Assembly (NCBI RefSeq): GCF_900130055.1
Contig: NZ_FQXU01000005.1
Coordinates: 1 to 64,000 of the forward strand
Length of the DNA: 64,000 bases
Direction: 5' to 3'
Source of the DNA: Clostridium intestinale DSM 6191
Lineage (GTDB): Bacteria; Bacillota; Clostridia; Clostridiales; Clostridiaceae
Part shown: piece after piece, positions 44,791-54,245 of the stretch
How the letters are laid out: every line of letters starts with the position of its first letter
How positions within the stretch are numbered: position 1 is the stretch's first letter
Notes under the pieces: model-generated
The model's input: only the letters and a program-made list of their open reading frames with translations
Database searches by the model: none
What the model was told of the DNA's origin: nothing
Program-made: the position numbers and the translations under genes

Positions 44791-45927
44791 ATGGATAGAG
44801 TAAAGATATTACATGGAGCTGATTTTCATTTTGATACACCATTTAAGGAGTTATCAGCGTCAATGGGTGAAAAAAGAAATGAAGATATAAAAAAAAGCTT
44901 TGAAAGTTTAATTAATATAGTTAAAGAAGAAGAGGTTTCAATACTACTTCTATGTGGTGATATTTTTGATAATAAATGCATAAAGAAATCCACTTTAGAG
45001 TTTCTTAAGGATAGATTAGAAAGTATAAATAAAACTAAAGTTTTTATAGTAGCAGGAAATCATGATCCTCTTAATGATAGAAGTTTCTATAACTTATTGA
45101 CATGGCCGGAAAATGTACATATATTTTCAAATGACATGGAAGCTGTAGTATTAGAGGATTTGAAAACCGTAGTTTATGGTAAATCATTTAGCTCAAATCA
45201 TGAAAAATCCTCTCTGTTAAAGGGATTTCAAGTTCCAGTAGAGCATAAAGAATATATTAATATAATGGCATTGCATGGAGAGATAGCTAGAGGTGAACAA
45301 GAGAATGAATATAATCCATTAACTCTTGAAGAAATAAGAAACAGTAAATTGGATTATCTAGCACTAGGGCATAGACATGGGTTTTCTAATATAAAAAGAG
45401 AAGGGGAAACTTTTTATGCATATAGTGGATGCCCAGAAGGAAGAGGTTTTGATGAGTTAGGGGAAAAGGGGATAATAATTGGTGAAGTTTATAAAGGATA
45501 TAATAATCTTAAGTTTAGAGCTATAAGCCAAAGAGTGTATGAACTTATAGAGGTGGACTTAACAGGAATTAATTCACAAGAAGAGATATTAAGATTAATT
45601 ATTAGTTCTGTAGATGAAAATAAGAAAGTTAGAAATTTCTATAAAGTAATATTAAAAGGTGAGGTTTATAGTGAGCTTTCTATAAATATCAAAAAACTTC
45701 AATATAGATTAAAAGAAATGTTTTATTATATAAAGATAATAGATGAAACTACTGTGAAACTAGATTATGATATGGTAAAAAACGAAAACTCTTTGAGAGG
45801 TATATTTCTTAGAAAAGTATATAAGAAATTAGAAGAGGAACCAGAAAATAAAGAAAGTTTGGAACGAGCACTTAAACTAGCATTTAATGCCCTAAGAGAG
45901 GAGGACATTAATTTAGATGATTATTAA
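44791..45927 (+). CDS. yhaO: YhaO-like metallophosphoesterase (SbcD/Mre11 type nuclease)
   Basis: A 378-residue protein with the calcineurin-like nuclease motifs in order: GADFHFDTPF, LLCGDIFDN, VAGNHDPLND, LHGEIARG and LGHRHGF. This is the SbcD/Mre11 fold and the YhaO group by size and partner. With its neighbour YhaN it should form a nuclease-ATPase complex acting on DNA ends. The YhaN start codon lies 11 nt inside its end, so the two are translationally coupled. Confidence 0.87.
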   Translation: MDRVKILHGADFHFDTPFKELSASMGEKRNEDIKKSFESLINIVKEEEVSILLLCGDIFDNKCIKKSTLEFLKDRLESINKTKVFIVAGNHDPLNDRSFYNLLTWPENVHIFSNDMEAVVLEDLKTVVYGKSFSSNHEKSSLLKGFQVPVEHKEYINIMALHGEIARGEQENEYNPLTLEEIRNSKLDYLALGHRHGFSNIKREGETFYAYSGCPEGRGFDELGEKGIIIGEVYKGYNNLKFRAISQRVYELIEVDLTGINSQEEILRLIISSVDENKKVRNFYKVILKGEVYSELSINIKKLQYRLKEMFYYIKIIDETTVKLDYDMVKNENSLRGIFLRKVYKKLEEEPENKESLERALKLAFNALREEDINLDDY

Positions 45928-48652
45928 AAATATTAAAATAAAGAAGTTTGGTATATTAAAAGACAGGGAGATAGAATTTAAAGAAGGTATAAATATTATA
46001 AATGGGGAAAATGAAGCTGGAAAAACTACTTTACAACATTTTATAAAAACATTTCTCTATGGGATGAATTCTAAAAGAGGCAAGTCTATAAGAGATAATA
46101 CTCGAGCTAGATACGTTATGTTTGACGGAGAAAGAGCTTCAGGAGAAATGGAGATAGAACATAATGGGGAAAATATAATAATTATAAGATCCTTTGGAAG
46201 CAGCAAAAAAGAAGATACAATTAAGGTTATCAATGAATTAACTGGAACAGAGGTTGGGGAATTAAACCATAATGAGCCTGCTAAGACTATGATTAACATA
46301 AATTCAGAATCATTTGATAACACTGCTTTTATTAAAAGTTTAGGTACTTATTTAAATTCCTCTAAAGATGATGAAATAATGAATAAGCTTACTAATAGCC
46401 TTGAAAGTGGGGAAGAAGGGGTTTCTTATTTTAAGGCCTTAGCAAAACTTGAAGCAATAAGAAAAGCTTTAACCACAGCGAGAGGAAATGGTAAAATTGA
46501 TATTTTAAGAGAGAAAAAAATATCAATTCTAGAAGAGAGAGAACAATTTTTAAAAGCCTCTGACCAGAACCTAGAGGATGAAATGAAGAGGATTAATCTT
46601 AGAGGTGAAATATCAACCTTAAGATTGAAGCTTAAGAAGCTTGAAGTATTTAAAAAACATTTAAAGAAAATAAAACTTCAAAAAGAATATAAAGATATAC
46701 TTCAATATTTAAAGAAAAGTGAAGAGCTTAAAAGTAAAGCAAAAGCTATTGAAGGAGAATTAGAAGCTGAGGAAGGATTAATAACTAAGGGGAAGATAGA
46801 AGAACTAAAAGAAGAAAATACTGTTCTTATGAGTTATTATAATTTAGCAGAAGATAAGGCTGAAGAAGGAAAAGAAATTGAAGCTGAGAAATTAGAAGTT
46901 GAAAAAATGTTAGAAGAGTTTTCTTCATTAATAGAGCTTGGAGATGAATTAGAAGACAAAATATTAAAGATATCGAAAGAAACAGAAAAGCACAAAGCTC
47001 AATTATTAGTGTATGAAGAAAATAAAAAAGAGCTTTTAGAGTTAGAGAGCCGACTAAGTTTTATAAAAAAATCTTTAGGAAATTCAATTAAAATAGAAAA
47101 TAAGGAAGATGAAATATATGAAGCTTTTAGAGAATACGAAAATAAATTATTTGAATTAAAAGGGAAAGTCCTAGATAGAAAAATAGTAAATTCTTTAGAA
47201 GATTTAAAATCCGCTAGTTTAATAAGAAATTTATATTATATTTTAATTGCTTTGGGGATAATTGGATCCATTGCACTGATTTTTATTAAGCCTGTATTTT
47301 CAGTCGTACCTTTATTTTTTTCAGGTATTTTTTTGATTTTAAGTTTCAAATATTCTCAAAAGCTTGAGAGTTTAAAAAAGCAAAAAAATGAAAAAGAGTA
47401 TATAGAACTTTTAGAAAGCAATATAAACAAAATAGAGGCTAAGCTTATGGGATACGGTGAAGAGTTAGGATTAAAATCTTATGAAGAACTACCTAAAGCT
47501 GTATCTGAATATAAAAGGTATAAAGATGAAATAAAGACGTTAGAAAGAATGGTAGAAGAAAGAAATAGGCGTCTTAAGAACTACAATATAGAAGAAGTAA
47601 TTAATGCTCAATCGAGTAATAATCAAATTATCGAGAGAGTACTGTCTTATACTTCAGCTAAAGATATAGAAGAATTAATGGTTAAAATAAAAGAATTAAA
47701 ATTAGTTAAATCGAGACAGGAAATCGTTATGCATAAATGGAGAACTTTTAATGCCGGATATGAGGCGTTAAAAGAAGATATAGATAATAGAGAAAAATCC
47801 TTAAACAGCAAATTAAAAATTCTTAAGCTTGATAAAATTCAATTACATGAACTACCTAAAGAATTAGAGAAGTTAAGTGAAAAAATAAGTGAAAAAGATA
47901 AAATTTTATTGGCTTTAAATGGGGTAGAGGATACCTATACGGCCCTTCTAAAGGATAGAGATTTAGAGCATATGAAAGAAGAACTTAAGGAAATGTTGGC
48001 AGATTCATTGGAGTATTCTTATGAAAGTGAAGAAGAAGTTGAAGAGGAAATTAAATGCTCACAAAACAAATTATTAGAAGATGAGAAACAGCTAAAAGAT
48101 GTAGAAAATTCAGTGGCTAATAGATTTTTAGGAATAAGATCTATAATATCAATAGAGGGAGATTTTCAGGAAATTTCAGATAAAATATTTGAGTATGAAA
48201 GAGAATTAGAAGCTTTAGAGATAGCCAAGGAACTTTTAGAAGAATCTTTTAAAGAGTTACAGAAAAATATAGGACCTGTATTAAATGAAAAGGTAGCTTA
48301 TTATTTTAATAAATTAACTAATGGTAAATATACAGAAGTTAAGGTTGGAAGTGAGTATGAGTTATTAGTTAGGGAAGAAAATGGAGATATTATAAAAGGG
48401 GATTATTTAAGTAATGGAACCTGGGATCAGGTTTACCTTTCCTTAAGATTTGCACTTATAGATATGCTTTTCGAAGATAAAAAAGTTCCATTAATTTTTG
48501 ATGATGCCTTTATCCAATATGATGACAGAAGGCTTGAAAACACTCTGAAAATTATAAGTGATTTAAGTGATAAGAGACAGATTATATTATTTAGTTGCCA
48601 AAAGAGAGAAGTTAATTTCTTGAGAAATAAAGCAAATATAATAAATCTATAA
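45917..48652 (+). CDS. yhaN: YhaN-like SMC/Rad50-type ATPase
   Basis: A 911-residue ATPase with Walker A NGENEAGKTTLQ near residue 30, long coiled coils, and a C-terminal signature and Walker B (LSNGTWDQVYLSLR, LIFDDAFIQYDD). Two hydrophobic helices near residues 430-475 break the coiled coil, as in YhaN proteins, suggesting membrane association. It is the partner of the YhaO nuclease. The AGGAGG site lies 13 nt before the ATG, inside the upstream gene. Confidence 0.87.
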   Translation: MIIKNIKIKKFGILKDREIEFKEGINIINGENEAGKTTLQHFIKTFLYGMNSKRGKSIRDNTRARYVMFDGERASGEMEIEHNGENIIIIRSFGSSKKEDTIKVINELTGTEVGELNHNEPAKTMININSESFDNTAFIKSLGTYLNSSKDDEIMNKLTNSLESGEEGVSYFKALAKLEAIRKALTTARGNGKIDILREKKISILEEREQFLKASDQNLEDEMKRINLRGEISTLRLKLKKLEVFKKHLKKIKLQKEYKDILQYLKKSEELKSKAKAIEGELEAEEGLITKGKIEELKEENTVLMSYYNLAEDKAEEGKEIEAEKLEVEKMLEEFSSLIELGDELEDKILKISKETEKHKAQLLVYEENKKELLELESRLSFIKKSLGNSIKIENKEDEIYEAFREYENKLFELKGKVLDRKIVNSLEDLKSASLIRNLYYILIALGIIGSIALIFIKPVFSVVPLFFSGIFLILSFKYSQKLESLKKQKNEKEYIELLESNINKIEAKLMGYGEELGLKSYEELPKAVSEYKRYKDEIKTLERMVEERNRRLKNYNIEEVINAQSSNNQIIERVLSYTSAKDIEELMVKIKELKLVKSRQEIVMHKWRTFNAGYEALKEDIDNREKSLNSKLKILKLDKIQLHELPKELEKLSEKISEKDKILLALNGVEDTYTALLKDRDLEHMKEELKEMLADSLEYSYESEEEVEEEIKCSQNKLLEDEKQLKDVENSVANRFLGIRSIISIEGDFQEISDKIFEYERELEALEIAKELLEESFKELQKNIGPVLNEKVAYYFNKLTNGKYTEVKVGSEYELLVREENGDIIKGDYLSNGTWDQVYLSLRFALIDMLFEDKKVPLIFDDAFIQYDDRRLENTLKIISDLSDKRQIILFSCQKREVNFLRNKANIINL

Positions 48653-48676
48653 AGCGGGTTTTTAATATTACACTTA

Positions 48677-50530
48677 ATGAGATATAATAGTAAGTATACT
48701 AAATTTTATGAGAAGTGGTGGGATTACATGAGAAGCACAGAGATTTATGAGAAAAATATAGAAAACACACAAAAAGATATTAAAGAAGTAAATAAAGGAA
48801 TAGATAGAGTAGCTTTATTAAGAGGGGTAAGTTTTATAGTTTTAATTATATTAGGTTATCAGTATTTCAAAAAAGGAAGTCCTATAATCTTAGGTTTATC
48901 TTTAGTTATAATAGGGGTGTTTATATATTTAGCTATTACTCATACAAGAGAAAAAGAAAAACTAAGGGAATTAGAATTATTAATAAGTATAAACGATGAG
49001 CATTTAAGAAGAGCAGAAGGGTTATGGAAGGATTTTTCAGATAAAGGAGAGGATTTTTTAAAAGAAGATCATCCCTTTACAAATGACCTAGATATATTTG
49101 GTGAAAGTTCATTGTTTCAGTGGATAAATACAACGAAAACTTTTTATGGAAGAGTAGCTTTAGCTAAAATATTATCAGATAGCAAACTACCAACAAAAGA
49201 TGAAGTTAAGAGAAGACAGAAAAGCATAAGGGAATTAGCAGATAAATTAGATTTTAGACAAAGACTTGAGTTAATACCATTAAAGCATAAAAGCCCAATA
49301 GAAAAAACAGAGAGTTTTTTAAGTTGGGTTAAAGAAGAAAATAGCTGGTTTTTATCAAGTAATGTAAATCTTATAAGAATAATAATGCCATGTATATCAT
49401 TAATTACTATATTATTAATTACATTTTTTAAACTGCCTTTCAGCTTATTTTTCTTATCTCTTATAATAAATGCAGGGATATTAAGTTTGAAGAAAAAAGA
49501 AATAGAAAAAGCTTTAGAGGAGATTTATTCTTTTAAAAAGAATCTAGCTGCTTATTATGAAGGGATAGAACTAATAGAAAATCAAACTTTTAATGATGAA
49601 CTTAATAAGTCTATAAAAGAGAAGATAGATTCTAAAGATGGTGTAAAAGCATCTAAAGAGATGAAGGAATTAAGTAATATAGGTGAATTGCTTTTTGATA
49701 GAGCAAACATGATTTATTGGCTTTTAAATGCACTACTTATGTGGGATTTTATGCTTATGGCTAGATTAGAAAAGTGGAAAGTAAGAAATAAGGATAAGGT
49801 TCAAAATTGGCTTTTAGCTTTAGGAGATATGGAGGCATACTCTTCATTAAGTAATGTATGTTATGATAAAGAACATTGGGTTTTCCCAGAAATATTAGAT
49901 GAAGATATTATTGAGGGGGAAGAGGTTGCTCATCCATTAATTATACCTCAAGGAGTTGAGAACTCATTTAATTTAAATGGTGAATTAAAAACTGCATTAA
50001 TAACAGGTTCTAATATGTCTGGTAAAAGTACTTTTTTAAGAACAATAGGAATAAATATGATATTTTCGTATTTAGGATTGCCTATTAATGGGAAGAGTTT
50101 TAAGTTAGGCAGAATGATTCCTTATACTTGTATGAGGACAAAAGATAATTTGGAGGAAAGAATATCTTCTTTTTATGCAGAGATTTTGAGAGTGAAAAAT
50201 ATAATTGAAGCTACTAAAAGAGGGGAAAAGGTATTTTTTCTTCTAGATGAAATCTTTAAAGGAACAAATTCTGCAGATAGACATTTAGGAGCAGAAATAT
50301 TAATAAAACAGCTTATGGATAAAGGTGCTAAGGGCTTGGTATCAACACATGACTTCGAGCTTTGCGATTTAGAGAAAGAAGATAGAAGAATAAAGAATCT
50401 ACATTTTAGAGAGTATTACGAAAACAATGAAATTAAATTTGATTATAAGTTAAGAGAGGGAAGATCCACTACCAGGAATGCTGTTTATCTTATGAAGATG
50501 GCAGGTATAGAACTTCTAGATAAGGAGTAA
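48677..50530 (+). CDS. Membrane-associated MutS-like ATPase
   Basis: A 617-residue protein with membrane helices near residues 48-90 and 230-265 and a C-terminal MutS ATPase domain: TGSNMSGKSTFLRT (Walker A), FLLDEIFKGTNSADRH (Walker B) and STHDFEL. The mismatch-reading and connector domains of true MutS are missing, so mismatch repair is unlikely and the role is unknown. The start is uncertain: ATG at 48677 has a poor ribosome site, and the in-frame ATG at 48728 follows GTGGTGGG. It follows YhaO/YhaN closely and may be in the same unit. Confidence 0.82.
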   Translation: MRYNSKYTKFYEKWWDYMRSTEIYEKNIENTQKDIKEVNKGIDRVALLRGVSFIVLIILGYQYFKKGSPIILGLSLVIIGVFIYLAITHTREKEKLRELELLISINDEHLRRAEGLWKDFSDKGEDFLKEDHPFTNDLDIFGESSLFQWINTTKTFYGRVALAKILSDSKLPTKDEVKRRQKSIRELADKLDFRQRLELIPLKHKSPIEKTESFLSWVKEENSWFLSSNVNLIRIIMPCISLITILLITFFKLPFSLFFLSLIINAGILSLKKKEIEKALEEIYSFKKNLAAYYEGIELIENQTFNDELNKSIKEKIDSKDGVKASKEMKELSNIGELLFDRANMIYWLLNALLMWDFMLMARLEKWKVRNKDKVQNWLLALGDMEAYSSLSNVCYDKEHWVFPEILDEDIIEGEEVAHPLIIPQGVENSFNLNGELKTALITGSNMSGKSTFLRTIGINMIFSYLGLPINGKSFKLGRMIPYTCMRTKDNLEERISSFYAEILRVKNIIEATKRGEKVFFLLDEIFKGTNSADRHLGAEILIKQLMDKGAKGLVSTHDFELCDLEKEDRRIKNLHFREYYENNEIKFDYKLREGRSTTRNAVYLMKMAGIELLDKE

Positions 50531-50630
50531 CTAGATATTAAAATCTAGTTACTTTTCTTCTAATTTAATAAATTATAAAGCTAAAAGTGATATAATATTT
50601 TATATCATATACGCTTAACAGGAGGAAAAA

Positions 50631-52067
50631 ATGGAATTAAACAAAAGTCAATGGAGATACGTAAACTCTAAGACTTTAGGGCATCAGTTTCTAAAGGGAG
50701 GAGAGTTTACAGGTAAAACAACCGCAGCAGTATACAGAATTATAAATTTAGAGAATAATTACAGACTTTTTCAGAATGAAAACATAGTATATGTGGTTTT
50801 AAGAGAAGAAGACAAAAAGAATATAGAAGAAATATATGAAAAAGCAAAATTAGATTTAAATTATAGATATGATTCCTTATTTTCTTATTTTAATAAAGGC
50901 TTTGAAATACTTACTTTAAATGAATTAATAGAGATATATTCTCAAGGATATATGAGGGTGAAAAAAGTTAACTATAAATTTTCTAATGAGGAGAAGGAAT
51001 ATACACTTTTAGAAAATCTATTAGTTGATTTTAAATTAACATATAAAAAATCTAAACTAATAACCAATACATCATTGGATTTCTTGTTAAAGGAAATAAA
51101 ATGGATAAAAGCAAGTGGTTTTACTAAAGATGAATATATGAATATAGATAGAAAAGGAAGAGATAAAAGAATTAAGAAAAACTCTTTATCAAGAGAAGGG
51201 CTTTATTATTTGAAAGATAAGTATAATGATGCTCTAAGAGAGAATAATCTTATGGATAAGTGGGATAATATATTGTTTGCTTTAGAATTTGGAAAGAATT
51301 TTAATAAGACATATACACATATAATCCTCGATAATTGTGAGGCTTTAACCTTAGCTGAAATAAGATTTATTAACTCTCTATTAGTTATGGAAAAATACAG
51401 TTCCTTAACCTATGTATTAGGTGAAAATAAAGAATCAAGAGAAAATACATGGTTTATTAAAGGAAGAAAATATAATGTGTTAGATGAAACCAATATAAAT
51501 AGAAGTTTTCTTTTAAAAAATAGTTACAAGTCTAAAAAACAGAGCTGGAATTCAATAGAAGAATTCAGGTTTATTAATCTAAGAAATAAGATTTTTAAAG
51601 ATTTTTCTAGAGATACGGCATCTAATGAAAAAGAACTTGTAATTAAAGAGGGAGATCAGTCTTATATTTATAATGAGGGGAATTTAAAAGAATATCCTCT
51701 GTTCTCTAATATAGCAGCCGGTGAACCTATTTTAATGAATGAAAATGTGGAAGATAGCTTTTTACTACCAGAAGATTGGATAAGAAATTCAAAGGATGTA
51801 TTTCTTTTAAAGGTAAAAGGAGACTCAATGGAAAATATCAATATATTAAATGGGGATTTAGTGGTTATAAGAAAACAGGCAACAGCAGATCATAATGATA
51901 TAGTAGCTGTAGATATAGATAGAAGCTCTACACTAAAGAGGTTAGATATGAGTGGGGAAAGTCCTCTACTAATGCCTGAAAATGAGAAATATGAGCCTAT
52001 ATCTCTAGAAGGAAGAGATGCAAACATATTAGGGGTTGCTATAGGGGTTATAAAGAAACTAGGGTAA
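50631..52067 (+). CDS. UvrD-like ATPase remnant fused to a LexA/S24 self-cleaving protease
   Basis: A 478-residue fusion. The N-terminal part begins like a superfamily I helicase (NKSQWRYV, then GGEFTGKTT Walker A). Its Walker B reads HIILDNCEAL instead of DEAQD, so the ATPase is probably inactive, and later helicase motifs are missing. The C-terminal 120 residues are an S24 peptidase: a likely cut site Ala363-Gly364 (NIAAGEP), Ser399 (KGDSMENI) and Lys436 (STLKRLD). DNA-damage-triggered self-cleavage is inferred. No helix-turn-helix is obvious. AGGAGG lies 7 nt upstream; it stands among DNA-repair genes. Confidence 0.78.
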   Translation: MELNKSQWRYVNSKTLGHQFLKGGEFTGKTTAAVYRIINLENNYRLFQNENIVYVVLREEDKKNIEEIYEKAKLDLNYRYDSLFSYFNKGFEILTLNELIEIYSQGYMRVKKVNYKFSNEEKEYTLLENLLVDFKLTYKKSKLITNTSLDFLLKEIKWIKASGFTKDEYMNIDRKGRDKRIKKNSLSREGLYYLKDKYNDALRENNLMDKWDNILFALEFGKNFNKTYTHIILDNCEALTLAEIRFINSLLVMEKYSSLTYVLGENKESRENTWFIKGRKYNVLDETNINRSFLLKNSYKSKKQSWNSIEEFRFINLRNKIFKDFSRDTASNEKELVIKEGDQSYIYNEGNLKEYPLFSNIAAGEPILMNENVEDSFLLPEDWIRNSKDVFLLKVKGDSMENINILNGDLVVIRKQATADHNDIVAVDIDRSSTLKRLDMSGESPLLMPENEKYEPISLEGRDANILGVAIGVIKKLG

Positions 52068-52090
52068 TTAATTAGGGTAAAGGAGTAAAA

Positions 52091-52996
52091 ATGGGATTTG
52101 TTATTATAGATTTAGAGTTTAATAACTTAAGAGAAATAACAAAATATATTCCAAGTTTTTATCAAGAATATACGCAGTTAGGAAATACAATTATTGAAAA
52201 TGAGATTATAGAAATAGGTGCAGTTAAGCTAGATAGGTATATGAATAAAATAGATGAGTTAAAACTTTATATAAAACCAGCTATATTTAAAATATTAAAT
52301 CCAAAGATAGCTTCAATGACAGGCATAACACAAGAGTCTATAAATAGAGGTATTGAATTTTCAGAAGCTATGAATGTGTTTAAGGATTTTGTAGGGGAGC
52401 AGGATATAATATGTACCTGGTCAAAAAATGATATTGTAGAGATTATAGTTAATGCTAAATATCATAAGTATGATCAGATAGATTGGTTAAATGAATATTT
52501 GGATATTCAGGAGTATTGTACTGGAGTTTTAGCTCACAAGAAATCTATTAGCCTTAAAAATGCACTTCAAGAACTTAAGATTAAAGTTGAAGATAATAAT
52601 AAACTTCACGATGCGCTTAATGATGCAGAATACACTTCTAAAGTATTTAAGCGAGTTTATAATCCCAGAGTTGTTAAAAATCATATTATAAATGACATAT
52701 ATAATATGCCTGCTGTTACAATTAAAAATCTAAAAGAATTAAGCTTAGATTATAACAAAATAAATATGAACTGCCCTAGGTGCAAAAATAAAATGAATAC
52801 AGATAATCCCCTAAGGTTAATTAGTTGGAGATTTATGGGGACTGATTATTGCGAAAAGTGTAAAAGTAAAGTTCTTCATGAAGTTATAGTGAAAAGAACT
52901 TTAAGTGGGGATGAGATATATAGTGAAATAAAAACCTTATTAAATGAAGTTGAGTATATGAATTACTGTTATAAACTAAAAAAAGCGGCTAAATAA
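52091..52996 (+). CDS. DEDDh 3'-5' exonuclease with C-terminal zinc ribbon
   Basis: A 301-residue nuclease. VIIDLEFN gives the first Asp and Glu, TWSKNDIVEI the middle Asp region, and LHDALNDAEYT the His and last Asp of the DEDDh set. The C-terminal 80 residues add a four-Cys zinc ribbon (CPRCKNKM and YCEKCKSK), which is unusual for the short KapD-like members. It starts 23 nt after the S24 fusion gene and is likely co-transcribed with it. Confidence 0.85.
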   Translation: MGFVIIDLEFNNLREITKYIPSFYQEYTQLGNTIIENEIIEIGAVKLDRYMNKIDELKLYIKPAIFKILNPKIASMTGITQESINRGIEFSEAMNVFKDFVGEQDIICTWSKNDIVEIIVNAKYHKYDQIDWLNEYLDIQEYCTGVLAHKKSISLKNALQELKIKVEDNNKLHDALNDAEYTSKVFKRVYNPRVVKNHIINDIYNMPAVTIKNLKELSLDYNKINMNCPRCKNKMNTDNPLRLISWRFMGTDYCEKCKSKVLHEVIVKRTLSGDEIYSEIKTLLNEVEYMNYCYKLKKAAK

Positions 52997-53141
52997 ATGT
53001 ACAAACTTATTGAATTGAGAGTATATTAAAAATCAACTATATAATTTAACAAATACGAATAAATTAATTAGACTATAACATTTACATTTTAAATATGCTA
53101 AAATATAAATGATGATAATTATAAGTTTGAAAGGAAAGAAT

Positions 53142-53555
53142 ATGAATATAGCATTTTTTCTAACGCCTAAAAACGAAGTTGTTTACGAAAATTTAGATGC
53201 TACAATGAGGCAGGTAATGGAGAGAATGGAGCATCATGGATATACTGCTATACCACTTATAGACAAGTCTGGTAGATACGTAGGAACATTAACAGAAGGT
53301 GATTTATTGTGGAAGCTAAAAAACACACCAGAATTAACTTTTGTTAATACAGAAACAGTTAAAGTTAAAGATATTCCAAGAAGAATAAAACATAAAAGTG
53401 TTCAAATAAGTGCATCGATAGAAAGTTTAATTTCTTTAGCTGTAAGCCAAAATTTTGTTCCTGTAACTGATGACAACGGAACCTTTATAGGAATAATTAA
53501 AAGAAGTGATATAATTAATCATTGTTATAATGGAATGAAGCAAAATCAATTATAA
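53142..53555 (+). CDS. CBS-domain protein
   Basis: A 137-residue cytoplasmic protein made of a CBS pair. YTAIPLIDKSGRYVGTLTEGDLL is close to the CBS consensus in the first half and FVPVTDDNGTFIGIIKRSD in the second. CBS pairs bind adenosyl ligands such as AMP; with no output domain the partner is unknown. ATG at 53142 follows AAAGGAAAG; an earlier in-frame ATG at 53109 lacks a site. Confidence 0.82.
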   Translation: MNIAFFLTPKNEVVYENLDATMRQVMERMEHHGYTAIPLIDKSGRYVGTLTEGDLLWKLKNTPELTFVNTETVKVKDIPRRIKHKSVQISASIESLISLAVSQNFVPVTDDNGTFIGIIKRSDIINHCYNGMKQNQL

Positions 53556-53561
53556 TATGAT

Positions 53562-53600
53562 CCAGCTATCTTTGTAAGTTTAAGATAGCTGGTTTTGTTT
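53562..53600 (+). terminator. Rho-independent terminator
   Basis: CCAGCTATCTT (53562-53572) pairs perfectly with AAGATAGCTGG (53582-53592), followed by TTTTGTTTGTTT. Confidence 0.93.
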
Positions 53601-53602
53601 GT

Positions 53603-53657
53603 TTGACAGCATAAGATAATTTATATAATATAATTATTATAACACCCCCATAGGGTG
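53603..53657 (+). promoter_or_regulatory. csoR promoter and operator
   Basis: TTGACA (53603-53608) is followed by overlapping -10 candidates in 53624-53634. The GC-rich inverted repeat CACCC-N5-GGGTG (53643-53657) stands out from the A+T-rich background and has the form of CsoR-family operators, so the repressor likely controls itself. Confidence 0.72.
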
Positions 53658-53676
53658 CATGCTTAGGAGGTCGGTT

Positions 53677-53943
53677 ATGAATATAGATAAGAAGAATGCT
53701 CTTCAGAGTCTTAAAACTAGCAAAGGACAAATAGAGGGAATAATCAAAATGATTGAAGATGAAAGATATTGTGTAGATATATCCAATCAGATTATTGCAG
53801 CTCAAGCTCTTTTAAAGAAAGCAAATAAATTAATATTAAAACAACATATGACTCATTGTGTAAAAGATGCCATAAAAATGGAAGACCATGCTGAAGAGAA
53901 AATTGAAGAAGTTTTAAGTATTTTAGATAAGTTAATGAAATAA
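53677..53943 (+). CDS. csoR: CsoR-family metal-sensing repressor
   Basis: An 88-residue all-helical repressor. KGQIEGIIKMIEDERYCVDI holds the first Cys, and LKQHMTHCVKDA the His and second Cys of the Cys-His-Cys copper site of CsoR proteins. Copper(I) binding would release it from DNA. ATG at 53677 follows AGGAGG by 6 nt. A copper exporter gene is not next to it; only the MFS operon follows, so its other targets are elsewhere or the metal may differ. Confidence 0.85.
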   Translation: MNIDKKNALQSLKTSKGQIEGIIKMIEDERYCVDISNQIIAAQALLKKANKLILKQHMTHCVKDAIKMEDHAEEKIEEVLSILDKLMK

Positions 53944-54005
53944 AACTACATAAATGATATAATAAAAATATTAATTGATTATTATGATTATAAAGGAGAA
54001 TGATT

Positions 54006-54134
54006 TTGTTTAGAAATAGAGTTTCTTTAAGAAAAGGGTATACTCCTACTAGCAGCAGTTCACAGTGGAAAACTTGCAATGAATTGTTATATGGGAGTAG
54101 TCTATACTTTTTTAAGGAAATACTGCACGTATAA
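54006..54134 (+). CDS. Leader peptide of the MFS/ABC-F operon
   Basis: A short frame with AAAGGAG 7 nt before a TTG start (an ATG at 54000 is too close to that site). It encodes 42 residues including LRKGYTPTSSSSQWK and ends 111 nt before the MFS start. It spans segments 1 and 2 of a set of mutually complementary sequences that reach the MFS ribosome site. A ribosome stalled here would alter that folding. The frame has no known homology; the call rests on layout. Confidence 0.6.
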   Translation: MFRNRVSLRKGYTPTSSSSQWKTCNELLYGSSLYFFKEILHV

Positions 54135-54238
54135 GTGCTAATTCTTGCAAAAAAAAGTTTTACTCCCATAAGCCTTAGTGCAAAAGCATTAGGGCTATTA
54201 TTATGCAAAAAAATAATAGTATAGCTAAATTTGGGAGG
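54038..54238 (+). promoter_or_regulatory. Four-segment translational attenuator
   Basis: Segment 1 (54038-54050) can pair with segment 2 (54096-54107) through GTATA/TATAC and CTACT/AGTAG. TATGGGAGTA in segment 2 (54090-54099) is a perfect 10-bp complement of segment 3, TACTCCCATA (54161-54170). CTCCCA in segment 3 also pairs with TGGGAG (54232-54237), which is the MFS ribosome site. Pairing 1:2 plus 3:4 would hide the site; stalling in the leader would allow 2:3 and expose it. A separate 11-bp hairpin lies at 54171-54196. Confidence 0.6.
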
Positions 54239-54245
54239 AAACAAA

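Noticed and set aside
53792-54244. Minus-strand 150-codon frame across the end of csoR and the MFS leader
   Set aside because: It overlaps csoR and the leader ORF and attenuator on the plus strand, has no good ribosome site and a Leu/Phe/Tyr-rich shadow composition.
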